A stretch of 64,000 nucleotides of DNA. Source: Gibbula magus. Lineage: Eukaryota > Mollusca > Gastropoda > Trochida > Trochidae. Numbering within the stretch: position 1 is the stretch's first letter; each line of letters starts with the position of its first letter. Shown one piece after another: positions 1 through 12,389 of the stretch. A program made the translations under genes and the position numbers. Below the pieces are notes generated by a model. The model was not told where the DNA came from. It did not search any database and saw nothing but the letters and a program-made list of their open reading frames with translations. Location of the stretch: contig OW388296.1 of NCBI GenBank assembly GCA_936450465.1, positions 18,208,526-18,272,525 of the forward strand, in the 5' to 3' direction.

Positions 1-849
1 ATGTTATCAACTTGATTTCTGTGTCCCGTTTTACGATGCTGTGTTCTCCGGTAGACTATTGGATAGACTGTCGATCGTTCTCCTATTATGGAGGTTCATT
101 TGAATAAGGTTTATGTGCAGCAAATCGTGTTTCAAAACTTTATCCTATTGAATAGCACTCAATCAACCCATGCTTCAATAATAGCACCTCGTACGTATAT
201 GTTGCTGTCAGCCATTGTTCAACTGATAATGACGTCATTTCCTGTGATTACGTAATCATTCAACAGTTTTAGATGTTCAAAATGATTTATTTTTCCTTAT
301 CTGGTTAGATACTTTATCTTCCTTTTGAATTACAATGTAAGAATGTTTATTACACAATCTGACTTTAGCTTTTACAATGTTTACGCTAAATAATAACCTT
401 ATCCAAAAAGTAACATTCACAAAAACCATTTGACCATAATACTCATTTTCTAAAATTTGATAATGCAACATTACAAATTATTTTCTACCGGGTGAATAGT
501 TTTATTCAATGTTAATGACTCTTCAAATTTCCAATGTTTTAATGTAAACTTTTAAGTGATTTCAAATGAGGTACTCGCAACACACCTACAAGCGTAAGAT
601 AAGGCTAGACGAGTATTGATGAGGTCATAACTACGCAATTGTACTTTATAGGTTTAATAACGAAACGGACTGGTTTACATTGTAAGTTCAGCACCTGACT
701 ATATATACATAACGGGAAATTGCCTTGCTTGTTCTATGTTTTCTGAGGCGACTCCCGATCTCTCTGTAACCTCTTGGCTAAATGATTATGTCATAACACG
801 GGAGCACTACTGCCCACCAACATCGAAAACAGCATCCCTTCTATATTTA
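1..849. other. AT-rich stretch, nothing recognised
   Basis: No ORF with a recognisable product, no tandem array and no long inverted repeat was seen here. The only ORF, about 64 codons on the minus strand, is unremarkable. The stretch ends where the 22-bp minisatellite begins. Confidence 0.6.
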
Positions 850-1366
850 AGGATCTTTAGCCATATCCTGTAGTATCAACAGCCATATCCTTTGGGTCCT
901 TAGTCATATCCTCCGGTGTCCTTAACCATATCCTTTGGTGTCCTAAGCCATATCCTTTGGTGTCCTAATTCCTATCCTTTGGTGTTCATAGTCATATCCT
1001 TTGGTGTCCTAAGCCATATAATGTTGTGTTCTAAGTCATATTCTTTGGTGTCGTTTGTCATATCCTTTGGTGTCCTTAGCCATATTCTTTGGTGTCTTTA
1101 GTCATATCCCTTGGTATCCTTAGTCGTATCTTTCGTAGTCCTTAGCCATATCCTTTGGTGTCTTTAGCCATATCTTTTGATGACCTTAGCCATATATCAT
1201 TTGTAATCCTTAGCCATATTCTTTGGTGTCTTTAGTCATATCCCTTGGTATCCTTAGTCGTATCTTTTGTAGTCATTAGCCATATCCTTTGGTGTCTTTA
1301 GCAATATCTTTTGATGACCTTAGTCATATCAGTTAGTGTCCTTAGCCATATCCTTTGGTGTCTTTA
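850..1366. repeat. 22-bp minisatellite (CCATATCCTTTGGTGTC type)
   Basis: About 23 imperfect copies of a 22-bp unit built around CCATATCCTTTGGTGTCCTT. A second level is visible: about 110 bp beginning near 1080 recur from near 1212, which is a 132-bp (6-unit) higher-order repeat. The small plus-strand ORF inside is made only of the repeat and is not a credible gene. The array abuts the left arm of the large inverted repeat, and a reversed scrap of the same repeat lies inside that structure near 2484-2530. Confidence 0.9.
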
Positions 1367-2971
1367 GGAAGAACTAGTTTCTAAAATAAAAATATTCGAC
1401 ATATACTTACAGTTGTAATCAAAGAAAGTTAATCATATAGGCCTACTTGTCCCTTGTGAAATTTTCCTTTCGAATTTCTTTTTTATAGTTTGTAAAAAAT
1501 GGAAACGTGTTCACATTTAATCATGTTGTACAGTTATGTTTCTGTTTTATTAAACTTAACATGTTGGCAGTTTCAAGTATTATTTATACTGATACATTCA
1601 ACTTCAGTTTTTGATTTATGTGCCTTAGTAGGTCTTCATTTGACATTTAATTGAAGTTTATCCTGAGGTTTGTAAGAGTATACGTTAACTGTCCGTCCGT
1701 CTAGTGAAATTGATCTTAAATACCGAGGGACATTGGTAGGTATATAGATAAGATACTCTCCGTGGGATGTAAGAGTAGAAGTTAGTGTCAATGTCAATGT
1801 CACGAAGTATCATTTCCAACCACTTGTGTAGGCGGGGTGGTCTGACGCACATATTCCTCATAACACCTACATCAAAGATAATTTCACTGAGAATGTTAAA
1901 TATATTGAAACGTGCCATCGGATTTATGTAATGATCACAATATGTCAATGACATTGGTGTGTTGACGAGTCATGTATTAATCATCTTTCAAAGAAAACGT
2001 GTTGGACTTAAAAGACATCATGCGAAAGGTTAAGGGTTAAGCTTTAAATGGTCACAAACTTTTCAACGCTAAGTGTATTACAAAGGAATATGCATACTAA
2101 GCCTTCAGTTGTTAAATTTTGAGTATTGAATAGTTTAAACGGGTTTGGTTCGGTTCTGTTAATCCCTGAGACATTTAAGGAAATAACATTCTATGATATG
2201 AAAGGCATGAATGTTTTATAAAACATGAGCATATGATTCATGATACATTTATAAATAACACCCAATGAAGCTATATATTCACAACAAATTTTACTCATGA
2301 CAAAGGAGGGCTAAAATATGATTGTATGATATCATAAGTCAAAAGAAAAAAATGCGTTTATACCATTGACTATTTTGGAGAATATGTGTGTGCGATGGTG
2401 CAGGATATGTATATAAGGAAACTACAAGACATCTCTTAGGACACAACGGGGAATGGCTATGAACACTGCATGATATACAGACATACTACAGGATATGGCT
2501 ATAAGGCTAAGGATTACAAATAATATGGCTTATACATATCCTGCAGCATTGTACACACATATTTTTTTTAAATAGTCAATGGTGTAAACGCAATTTGTCT
2601 TTTGACTTGTGAACGTTAAATATATTGACTTGTCAAGATCAATTTCACTAGACGGACTGACAATTAACGTATCACTCTTACAAATCTCAGGATAAACTTC
2701 AATTAAATGTCAAATGAAGACCTACTAAGGCAGATAAATCAAAAACTGAAGTTGAATGTATCAGTATATATAAACTTGAAAATGTTAACATTTTAAGTAA
2801 TAAAACGGAAACATAACTGTACAACATAATTAAATTTCAACACGTTTCCTTTTCGTACAAACTAAAAAAGGGAAATTCGAAAGGAAAATTTCACAAGTAT
2901 ATGATTAACTTTCTTTGATTAAAACTGTAAGTATATGTCAAATATTTTTATTTTAGAAACTAGTTCTTCCT
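1366..2971. mobile_element. Large fold-back element, about 340-bp inverted arms
   Basis: The left arm (about 1366-1718) and right arm (about 2635-2971) are reverse complements over roughly 340 bp with scattered mismatches and small indels. Both outer ends carry GAAGAACTAGTTTCTAAAAT or its complement. The roughly 0.9-kb spacer contains a second inverted pair (about 2338-2415 against 2531-2606) and, between those arms, a reversed scrap of the 22-bp minisatellite. No transposase ORF is present. It is either a non-autonomous fold-back transposon or an inverted duplication of minisatellite plus flank; I cannot tell which from one copy. Confidence 0.75.
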
Positions 2972-4555
2972 CGGAACAAATCAGTGGTGATGTTTCTTCT
3001 TTTTATTTTTTCTTACTAATTAGGCTGCAGTAACATTTTACGTAATTATTAAAAAAATGTTATCATTGAATTGTACTGAAGTCAAGCAACGGTTCAATAG
3101 ACCTTCGCCTACTGCTTTATAAACATAAGAACGCTTTCATCCACCCACATCCACACAGTCCCTGTTCAATACAGATCCTCACCATGACACCGCATAGTGG
3201 CTGGTTGTCAATATTTGTTTTTATTGCATTGAGCAATACCTGCACACCTTGCGCTGAACGGTTGGATAAGGGTAAAATGTTGAAATGGTTGTGAATTTGA
3301 ATTAAAAGTTAGAAAAAATACCATCCTCATTGAATTTGATTTAACACGCGAAACATACTTCTCAATTACCTTCCGCCATGCAGAGAATGCGTTCCTAATA
3401 GACGAACAAGGAAAGAAAAGGGCTGGCAGGACTTGCTTTAAATTAAAAGACCTTTGTACTGTTTAGCATTACAAGTTTGTAAAAAATAGGTACAAATTAC
3501 ATTTCCTATTCAAGTGATAAGTAAAATATTAATCATTTACATACAAATCAACTCCATCTTGTTTGGTTCATTTCAGTAGTCCGAATATTTCACTATCCGA
3601 ACGTTTCTGATAAAAAAACGGAAGCGTTCGGATTATCGAGGTCTGACTGAATATGATTTTGTTAATGCAAACACTATTACATTTGAATAACGTTTAGTCA
3701 TTAAAAGAGGACTGTGTTATATATGAATATGTTTAGAATGTAAATTTACTGAAATAAATCAACACACACATAACTTCAGATATTTGGAAAGTAATTAAGC
3801 ACAAATTATACAAGTAAGTTCGCCCTCTTTTGGATTGGTACTATTCACCTCTTTGTTTATTTATTTAATACAATGAATTCAAGTATATTTACTAGTTAAC
3901 ACTTCACGTATTTAATATATCGTTACGTTGATAGTGCATGCTGTTAGTGCATCACGATGGTAATCATGATGGAAATAATTTTTCTTCGATATGTCAAACC
4001 CTTCGAAATCAACAAAATCCCCAGAAATCCCACTACATCCACTATTGCGTGTCCTGGTGTACTATGAAGGCAAACAAGGGTCATTCACCGGGAAGTGTAT
4101 GGGCCTGCTTAAAGGTGCAACCAGGAACACCTAAGGTCCAGCTCATGAAATCCCGGAGAGTCACGTCTCTTCTCGCGATGATTCAGAGACAAAATGGTCG
4201 CTGTCCCCATGTACGTGCCGTTTGAACCGTACTGTGGGCGGCTGACGAATGAGAAATGAAATATAAGTGATAAGAACTCTTTTAAGTCGGTACATCCTTT
4301 GAGCGAAAAAAAGTTCGTACACTAAATCTATCTATTAAGCGTTCCCATGTTTAGTAAATCCAGGTATTATACCTACCTTGTACGAATTAATACTTAAATT
4401 TACATGTTAAGCTAAACGAAATCGCATTCAAAATTGACACAACCTTCTTAAGAATCTTTTGCATTATTTTTAAGTACATTGTCGGAGTATTATACATGAT
4501 ATCTGATTTATTCTTCTCACCTGGGGCTTCTTTCACAAAGGAAGCTTTACTTTGC
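2972..4555. other. AT-rich stretch, one unassigned ORF
   Basis: An open frame of 95 codons at 3938-4225 (plus) starts with a HHDGNHDGNN stretch and ends in a basic region. I do not recognise it and see no splice-site or family support. Nothing else was seen. Confidence 0.4.
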
Positions 4556-5036
4556 TTAAAGGTGCATCCATTGTGTTTCATAAAATTGTATTTGGCTTCA
4601 ATACGTTCCAACACACCAAATGTGCTGTTTACAATACAAACAAATTAACTCAGCTTGCATATTCATCCCCAATCGCAAAATATATCATAATTTCTAGTTT
4701 CCAATTAAAATCATCATCATCATCATGCATGTGCAAAAAACCGAACGTGCACGTTCTATTTACAAGCATAGTAGTTATATGACCTATTAAACATTATCAA
4801 CCCAAATTTGTTACTTTATCTGGTTTAAATAAGATTCCAAAATTACGTTTGACTCTTTGGCGCGCGCCACACGCGGTACATTGTCCGGTTTTCGATCAGA
4901 AATTTATACTTTTACCCTCATATCATCAATATTCCAAGTCAAGTATCATCAAAATGGTAGTTTTCGGTAATAGTTGGTACTTCTCGATAAAGTAAGACCA
5001 TTTATAACGTTTGGCATATTTGACCCCAAACAACAC
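4556..5036 (+). repeat. Dispersed repeat family A, copy 1
   Basis: This segment is collinear with 58532-59023 over nearly its full length and with parts of 9331-9520 and 48480-48690. Shared landmarks in order are AAAGGTGCAWCCATTGTG near the left end, a GCATGTGCA..AAACCGAA block, TAGTTATATGACCTATTAAA, CCAAAATTACGTTTGACT, and TTGTCCGGTTTTCGAT, then CATTTATAACGTTTG near the right end. There is no coding capacity. It is a non-autonomous interspersed repeat of unknown class; all four copies lie in the same orientation. Confidence 0.8.
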
Positions 5037-5365
5037 AATTACCAAGATTACCTCAGTCACTTGGTCGATATCACCTTGGAACTTTATGAAAGAAAAACAC
5101 TGTCATTATCCTCCTGCGGTTTTCTACGAATCTGATATTTCAGTTTTGAAACAATGAGTAACTCGGGGTCAAGTCAGGTAGGGTAGAGGGTGAGGAAGGT
5201 CTGTAACCCACACTGATGCAGAGTGTTAACCATAATAGAAGGCACCAGTGATACTCTTCTGCTTCACAAGGTAGAACACATATGGATGATGTCCTTTATA
5301 TCCCAGATTACATTTCGGCACTGACCTTGAAGACTTGATCTCTCTGGATGGAGGAGGAGTAGGGG
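5037..5365. other. No recognised feature
   Basis: Unique-looking sequence between family A copy 1 and the 41-bp array. No credible ORF or repeat was seen. Confidence 0.5.
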
Positions 5366-5918
5366 TGATGTCACTCTGTTGTTTGAAGTTTGAATTGTGT
5401 CTCGCCCCATGTCACTCTGTTGTTTGACGTTTGAATTGTGTCTCGCCCCATCTCACTCAGTTGTTTGACGTTTGAATTGTGTCTCGCCCCATGTCACTCT
5501 GTTGTTTGAAGTTTGAATTGTGTCTCGCCCCATGTCACTCTGTTGTTTGACGTTTGAATTGTGTCTCGCCCCATCTCACTCAGTTGTTTGACGTTTGAAT
5601 TGTGTCTCGCCCCATGTCACTCTGTTGTTTGACGTTTGAATTGTGTCTCGCCCCATGTCACTCTGTTGTTTGACGTTTGAATTGTGTCTCGCCCCATGTC
5701 ACTCTGTTGTTTGACGTTTGAATTGTGTCTCGCCCCATCTCACTCAGTTGTTTGACGTTTGAATTGTGTCTCGCCCCATGTCACTCTGTTGTTTGACGTT
5801 TGAATTGTGTCTCGCCCCATGTCACTCTGTTGTTTGACGTTTGAATTGTGTCTCGCCCCATGTCACTCTGTTGTTAGACGTTTGAATTGTGTCTCGCCCC
5901 ATCTCACTCTGTTGTCAA
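5366..5918. repeat. 41-bp minisatellite, about 13.5 units
   Basis: Highly homogeneous tandem units of 41 bp, core TGTTTGACGTTTGAATTGTG followed by TCTCGCCCCATGTCACTCTG. Units vary at two linked places (CATGTCACTCTG against CATCTCACTCAG, and GAAG against GACG). Units 1-3 repeat as units 4-6, giving a 123-bp higher-order step. The last unit is degenerate. The ORFs that run through it (for example to 6235) are frame artefacts, since 41 is not a multiple of 3. Confidence 0.95.
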
Positions 5919-6289
5919 GTTTCTCGTTCTCAGTTCTCTTTTTCTTCAAGATTGAGAAACTTACACTCATCCGGAAAAGAAACGTCACCGCATTTTCAAC
6001 AGTCTATAATTCGAAAGAATGCTGCCAGAGAAATTCTAATAGTATGTTTAATGCATTTTATAGGGACATGATTAGTAAAGAGGTACCCTCAATTTCATAC
6101 ATCAGAAAACAATACTTTTATTTCTATATCTGTTTAAGTACTCCTGGGGTGCTGATATCGCTTTTTCAAAATGGTATTTGGCCAGAATGTTTGCCATTTT
6201 ACTTAAAAATTCATAAAATGTCGAATTTTAATTGATAAATGATGAAGTCAACATAAATAACATTCTTGGACTTAGATCTTTTGACGCGT

Positions 6290-6530
6290 CTGCACTGTAG
6301 GAAGTGATACAACAAGCCAAACATCCATTTCTGACTGTCCAATCTCGTCTTGTTAAGGAGATTTGAAAACGACGCTTTTTAAAACGTGAGTTTCTCAGAA
6401 ATTTTTACAGATAATGTTTTCAAATTTCAAATTCATTTTTCTTGGCTTCTAGAGACATGATGTATCTCTGTTTCAGTCGTGGATATAACTCGTGGGTTGA
6501 ATTCTCATGTATGTTGTACGGTGACGTTTC
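6290..6530 (-). repeat. Dispersed repeat family B, copy 1
   Basis: Read on the minus strand it shares an ordered series of words with 9540-9735 (plus) and 14890-15110 (minus): a TATCCACGACTGAAACA-like block, then AACATTATCTGT, TTTCTGAGAAA, a CGTCGTTT block and CTCCTTAAC. Identity is moderate, so this is an old copy. It is non-coding. Confidence 0.55.
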
Positions 6531-6540
6531 TTTTGGGGTT

Positions 6541-9330
6541 GAGTGTATTGACCCATCGGGAGCATATCTTGTTCATGTAGTATGAATGGATCCATGGCGA
6601 GGACCAATTGTTAAGGTTATGCAATATTCAGACATCGGTCTACAAGACAACATTTTTACAGCTTTTACTAAATATTCAACTATAAATATTGAAGGATAGT
6701 CACATCTTGGATAATCAGCCATGAAGACTCGACTTACTGACAAACTAAGCTGTCCAACCATCACCAATGGACCATGAAAGACAATGATGTCTGTACACCT
6801 TCAACAAACATCAATCATTTACGATGGAAGGCACGATAACGGGGCTCAATCTCTTCTTTCACAGTAGACATACATACATACATACATACATTACATACAT
6901 ATAAACATTTGTATATACGTTTCAGGCTCCATTGCGTTTCCAATATTAGATCAGATTGAGTAACATAACTTAATGTTGCTCCAAATAAAATGAAATGAGC
7001 CGGGATGAATTTCCAAAAGTAAAACTGGAACGATTTGACCAACCCTCTGCAGTTTCGATAGGCAACCAATACCCTTTTCTAAGATGACTTGCGGTTAGAT
7101 GACGTAACAATTGAATGACGTAACCGCTGTTCTACGCAGTCCCCTCGTAATCAAGTGTGCCCATGTTAACGTAACGTCGATTCGCGTCAGCCGTCTGCTC
7201 TCATATATCGGACTAACGTCCTCGTGCTTTAACTATAATGGTTCAGGACAAAACTATACTTTATTACAAAACACATGAGAGTACAGCGAACTTGAAAAGT
7301 CCTTAAATGTTTCACTATTGTTATTTTAATTTGAACAGTCTTAGATTAAAATGATTTTAAAATGATATTTGAATGTGAACTTTATAACTAGTAACATCTC
7401 GACAAAGTCATCTGAACATGTCAAAGCCAATAAAATAAAAAATGTAATTCTTATATGCAAATATTAAATGTTTGATATTTGTCAAATAAGTAGAATATAA
7501 AACCTAAACTAAAAAACATGAATTTGTTTGGAGAAACAACCATCGTTCTCTAACTGAACTGTTTAATAAGAATGTTATAAAATATAATTGTAAATCTACA
7601 AAAACTCAGAATTAAATGAAATTCGATTTTAAACCATTAAAGATATGAGCAATGAAAGTAATTCAATTGTCTGTCCTTGGAGACAGTTTTAGACTGTGCG
7701 TCATTCGCCCACATGGATCGTATGACATTTCTTGGCTTAAGTACATCAACCACTCTATATTGAATTACGGACTAACAGACGGTCATATCTACCACATGAA
7801 AAGAAAATCAACTCGGGAGATACTACGATTTTGATTTTGATTTTCAACGGGTGAAAATATAATGTTTGTGAAAGATAAATAAATGAATACATGTAGCGAA
7901 TATTGAATAGAATGTGATGTTCGAATGAATAAATCGTTAACAACATCATTTTAGAGTAATTTGTTTTTGTAAAAAATAATATTCGACTCAACTGACATGA
8001 ATATAAGATTTTTGTCAAAGTTGTTTATAATAAATTTAAGAAAAAAACTTTTCGGATATAATTTTTACTCATGACAAATAACCGATTTAAACTCCATGCC
8101 ACCCATCTGACATCTAATACATAATATGAGTACACGATCAGATCGGATTAAAAGTGAAAGTCGTATGGTAGGTACGCTGTTGAATACATTATATGTGCCA
8201 CAGTTAAACACAGTGAAGGAGTGAGAGTCCTCCCCGATGACGCAATATTCAATTGATTTATAACATTACAAACGAGGACATAGTCAAACGTCCTTTTTGT
8301 AGGATTGATTGCAATTTGAGGGAAAATGTTCCAGTTTCTCATTGCATGTCCATAGAGTTACATGTCTGATCTAGTTGCAATAAGATTGAAAAGTACCATG
8401 AACCAGTACACTTATGCAACAAAAGACTTCGATGTTAACAAGGGGGTAGTGGCAGCTTTTTAAGATTGGATTGCGTTATTACGTGACGCAAAATGATCCA
8501 TTATTAATGTGTTTTACTATACTTCGAACTCTCTTGATCGCCTCTGGGTCCGCCAATGATGTCAACTAAATTATTGATCCTTTAAATGTTCCGCCATCGT
8601 CTTACCGATTGTATAGAGGAGACGGAGAACATACATGTAGATAGTTTTTTGCACATACTGACAAATGAATTCCCTTAACGTCTTATGTTGGCTTGTGTTT
8701 AAGAAATTTATTCTAAAACATGATATGGTCAAAACAAAACCTATTTTACAAATCATACTTATTTTAGCGAAAATTTGTAATCTGTAAATTTGTACCACTA
8801 ATTTTAATTGTAGATATATTTGCATCCACCTCCTAAACGTGATATCTAAGAGTTTGTATAATGTATCTATGGTAAATATCACACCTTTCTCAGGGCTAGT
8901 CTGTCAAAAAGAAAGATACCAAACCAGACTCGGGTTACAAAATGTCGATCCTCATGTATGTGAGGAAATCCATTATGATACAATGATTCCTGAACCCTCC
9001 GCCCCCACTACATTTACCTCATCGTGCGTCACACGCCCACCACCCAGTACACGGTTAGTGTTGTTGTCGTGTCGTCCAAGGCTCTTTTTAAGATATTTCA
9101 GTTTATCCACATGATACGTTTGGTTACCTGGTGCCATGTGACTCAACTAGCGTAAACCAGAATTGACATTTCAAAAGGAATATCAATGGGACATTAATTA
9201 AATTTTTTTTAATAAAATTTTTTTAGGCTTTGTTACATGCCAAAATGTCATATATGTGCTGATGTCAGCCTAACATAAACATAACACAAACATCAACTTA
9301 TTTCAAGAAAATTAAGAAACAGCCTATTAC
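6541..9330. other. AT-rich stretch with a simple repeat
   Basis: A (CATA)n tract at about 6869-6900 is followed by ATATAAACATTTGTATA, which is the same pairing seen in the L2-like tail near 14640, so it may be a short LINE tail on the minus strand. Around 7090-7220 there are several TGACGTAAC-type words. A 103-codon minus ORF (8571-8882) and a 91-codon plus ORF (8839-9114) have no recognisable features. Confidence 0.4.
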
Positions 9331-9520
9331 ATGTACAGAAACCGAAATTACACATTCCCGTTACATTCACAGTAGTTATATGACCTATTAAACGTTACCA
9401 ACTCAAATTTATGTTTTCTGTCTGTTTTTGTTAAACGTTTCCAATATTACTTTTGACTAAGTAATTGACGCGGGCCAGCCACGGTGCAGTTTTCGATAAA
9501 AAATTCTAATGTTCATTTTA
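9331..9520 (+). repeat. Dispersed repeat family A, copy 2 (partial)
   Basis: Matches the middle of copies 1 and 4: CATGTACAGAAACCGAAA, then CAGTAGTTATATGACCTATT, AAACGTTACCAACTCAAATT, and a GCCACGGTGCAG..TTTTCGAT block. The left third of the element is missing. It is directly followed, with only about 20 bp between, by a family B copy. Confidence 0.7.
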
Positions 9521-9539
9521 CACTCAGGGGCAAAAGGAA

Positions 9540-9735
9540 CGATACAACAAATGCAAGATATTGTAATCAACGAGGGATCTATACGACAGACACATAGTTG
9601 CACCACGACTCTTAAAGCGAACTAAACTTAATTTGTAATTATTGAAACATTATCTGTTCATATTTCTGAATAATAAGATCACTGTTTTGAAATCTCCTTG
9701 ATTAACCATGCAGGCGAGATATAGTAGAGTGAAAC
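9540..9735 (+). repeat. Dispersed repeat family B, copy 2
   Basis: Shares with the reverse complement of 14890-15110 the ordered words AAATGCAAGATA, ATCNACGRGGGAT, ATACGACWGA, CTAAACTTRATTTGTA, AACAKTATCTGTT, and a TCTCCTTGATTAACC block. No ORF. The function and class are unknown. The match in several separated blocks makes chance unlikely. Confidence 0.65.
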
Positions 9736-10849
9736 ATCCTGGCCATCCTACAGCAACAATGAGTCATCAGTTTATAGTCCAAGAAGGTACATTATGCCGA
9801 CGACATCTGATACTGACGTATTTTCAATATTTCATAACATTTCACCTTAAATATCAAAGTTATTTCCAAAAACCTCTTTAAAATAGCATGTTTCAACAGA
9901 TATTACAATATTACATATCATATTCCAATGAATCCCATTTCGAATAACTCTTTACGAGATATACCCTCATCACATATACATTCAAAATTAATATTATCCG
10001 GCAGAAATATTTTGTGTTGGACTCTGTTGACAATATGTTGGTATCGGTCCTGTTGCCCCTCTGTGTATATACTTGCTGTACTGAATCGACAAGCAGTCAA
10101 AGGCATTTTCCCTATACTCCCTATACAATAGCACCATTCATAAGATTTGTTATATTTAATATGTGATTCCAACAACAAACTGAATGTCCCTTTAACAAAC
10201 AGTATGTTCTTATTTCAGCTTTTATCGTACAGTTTAATTTATCAAATTGGTCAAGTTGTGAAACAAAATAAGTTACTTGTTTGAAGACCAAAAAGAAACA
10301 GTGAAAGAAGAAGCGATAATGTCAGATGTAATTTAGTGATGCATTCCTCGTTTGGGAATTTATTTTCACAAGAAGTCAATTTATATAGTGCAAGATGAAA
10401 TTCTGAGAAATCGCAATGCTCCCTCTAATTTCTTCTCTGGGGTATGGAAGACCAATAACTTTCCTGGCAACCTTGGCCTTCAGCTATTTACGAAGTTGTG
10501 GCTTTACAGAATGACGACGTGGAAAATGATGCTACTTGTGCGTGGCAAACCATTTAATATACGTATTTTCCTTACCTGAACTGGTTGGAATATAAACCCT
10601 AGGAATACCCATCGCATTCAGAAATAGTTGGCTTTGATTATATATGAGAGTTCTCGTGGTATTCAGATGTAGACTATATGAAGCGCTGTGGTTGCTCGCA
10701 CGAACTCGGTAACACTGAAAAGATCTTCGATTGACAAATGTCAATAGATATTTAGGGATTGTACATTTAATATATGAACACGAGAAGGAATCAACTCGAA
10801 GTTATGCGTTGTCAGCAATTTTAATGAGTGAAGTAATACATGAACTCTT
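9736..10849. other. No recognised feature
   Basis: ORFs of 67-86 codons on both strands lack recognisable motifs. No repeats of note were seen before the 46-bp array. Confidence 0.5.
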
Positions 10850-11352
10850 ACAACAGTTTAAATTTGGTAAGATTCTCTGAACTGCTAATATAAACCAGAT
10901 TTATTGAATTGGTAACATTTCTCTGAATTGCTGATATAAACCAGATTTGTTGATTTGGTAACATTCCTCTGAATTGCTGATATAAACCAGATTTGTTGAT
11001 TTGGTAACATTCCTCTGAATTGCAACATATACCAGATTTATTGATTTGATAACATTCTCTGAATTGCTAATATAACCCGGGTGTATTGATTTGGTAAAAT
11101 TGTCTTAATTGCTGACATATATCAGATTTATTGATATGGTAACAATTCCTGAATTGCTAACATAAACCAAATTTATTGATTTGGTAACAAATCAATGAAT
11201 TGCTGATACAAACCATAGTTATTGATTTGGTAACATTCCTCTGAATTGCTAACATAAACGAGATTTATTGATTTGGTAACAATTCCTGAATTGCTAACAG
11301 AACCCAGAGTTATTGATTTGGTAACATTCCTCTGAATTGCTAACATAAACCA
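10850..11352. repeat. 46-bp minisatellite, about 11 units
   Basis: Tandem units of about 46 bp with the core GATTTGGTAACATTCCTCTG followed by AATTGCTAATATAAACCAGA. Units differ by small indels (for example CATTCCTCTG against CAATTCCTG) and substitutions, so the array is older and less homogenised than the 41-bp and 68-bp arrays. There is no coding potential. Confidence 0.9.
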
Positions 11353-11954
11353 TTTATTTCTAATTTATTTTGGCAATAAATGTATATACGAAATACGCTG
11401 CAAATACTATACATTTAGCTTCCAGACTAAAAAGCACAAGCCTATATTCAAAACTTGCATATGATTTTATGGGAATGTGGAAATGCGTATTAAAATAACC
11501 CAATCATTTGAGCATAAACATTATAAACAAAAGGTTACAAAGAGAACTCGAATGTGTTTGCATTAAACTACCCGATGGTCATATATTAAATGTACGATGT
11601 CAAATACGAATATATTGTTAAAGAATCAGGCATATATGTCACACATGATAAGTATAACCAGACTAAGTACAGCCATTTTAAACAGGCAATCTCGAAAAGA
11701 CTAGAAACATATTATTTGTGAATACATTTGTGAAGTTTTATCTATTGACTCAATATTTGTTTTTGAGACACATTCACTGTTTATACAGACCAGATTTGTT
11801 CATAAGGCAACTTTAATTGAATTATACAACATCAAGTGTGTGAGGTAAGGTTCATGTTGTTTGATTTGAGTGAGTTACTAGATATTTAATTTTGGCAATT
11901 GAAAGAAAGACATAATTCACTTTTCAACAAACAATATTGACTTTTAGAAGTGAC

Positions 11955-12160
11955 TTTTAACAACAACATACCACGATGTTTAATATAAGGATAACTCATG
12001 ATACCGAGGATCTGGTAAGGTTGTAGACCCTGATAGGGATAAAAAAAAACCCCGAGGATGCGAAGCACCCGAGGGATTTTTCTGACTATCAGGGTCTATA
12101 ACCTTACCATATCCGAGGTAGAATGGGTTATCTATATTATAAAACCCGTTGTTAAGTGTA
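11955..12160. mobile_element. Long imperfect hairpin, core CCCGAGGG
   Basis: The segment folds on itself. The inner arms GGATCTGGTAAGGTTGTAGA and onward (about 12009-12037) pair with about 12086-12114 at 27 of 29 positions. Pairing continues outward less perfectly through TACCGAGGAT/ATCCGAGGTA to TTAACAAC/GTTGTTAA near the ends. The loop holds CCCCGAGGATGCGAAGCACC, itself a small GC-rich palindrome-like core. It resembles a MITE with no separate internal region. Confidence 0.75.
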
Positions 12161-12297
12161 AAACAGGCTTTTTACTTATTATCGCGTTATATTGAGGATC
12201 TTGAGGATCCCTGGCGTTACATTGAGGATCCCTGGGTGATGTCAGCCTGTTAACAGCCGCGCTATATGAGTTTCTTTTGTACAGTGACATTTCGTCT

Positions 12298-12385
12298 GTC
12301 CCCTTAGCGCAGTAGTCTAAGGCGCTGACTCATGATCAGTAATATAACTACAGGTGATCGTGGAAACGGGTTCGAGACGCACTTT
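12298..12385 (+). ncRNA. tRNA-like element (degenerate tRNA or SINE head)
   Basis: An A-box-like TTAGCGCAGTAG, then TCTAAGGCGCTGA as in class II (leucine-like) tRNAs, lies at 12304-12328. An anticodon-type stem CTGA/TCAG encloses a 7-nt loop CTCATGA whose central triplet is CAT. After a long variable segment comes a B-box-like GGGTTCGAGAC at 12368-12378. The T stem and the acceptor stem do not pair, so this is not a functional tRNA. It could be a tRNA pseudogene or the 5' part of a tRNA-derived SINE. Confidence 0.5.
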
Positions 12386-12389
12386 CTGC

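Noticed and set aside
5807..6235. 142-codon ORF starting in the 41-bp array
   Set aside because: Its first third is minisatellite translation and the remainder has no recognisable motif.
12040..12080. Bacterial-type rho-independent terminator (CCCCGAGG..CCGAGGG then T-run)
   Set aside because: The stem and T-run are the core of a longer eukaryotic fold-back element, and nothing else here is bacterial.
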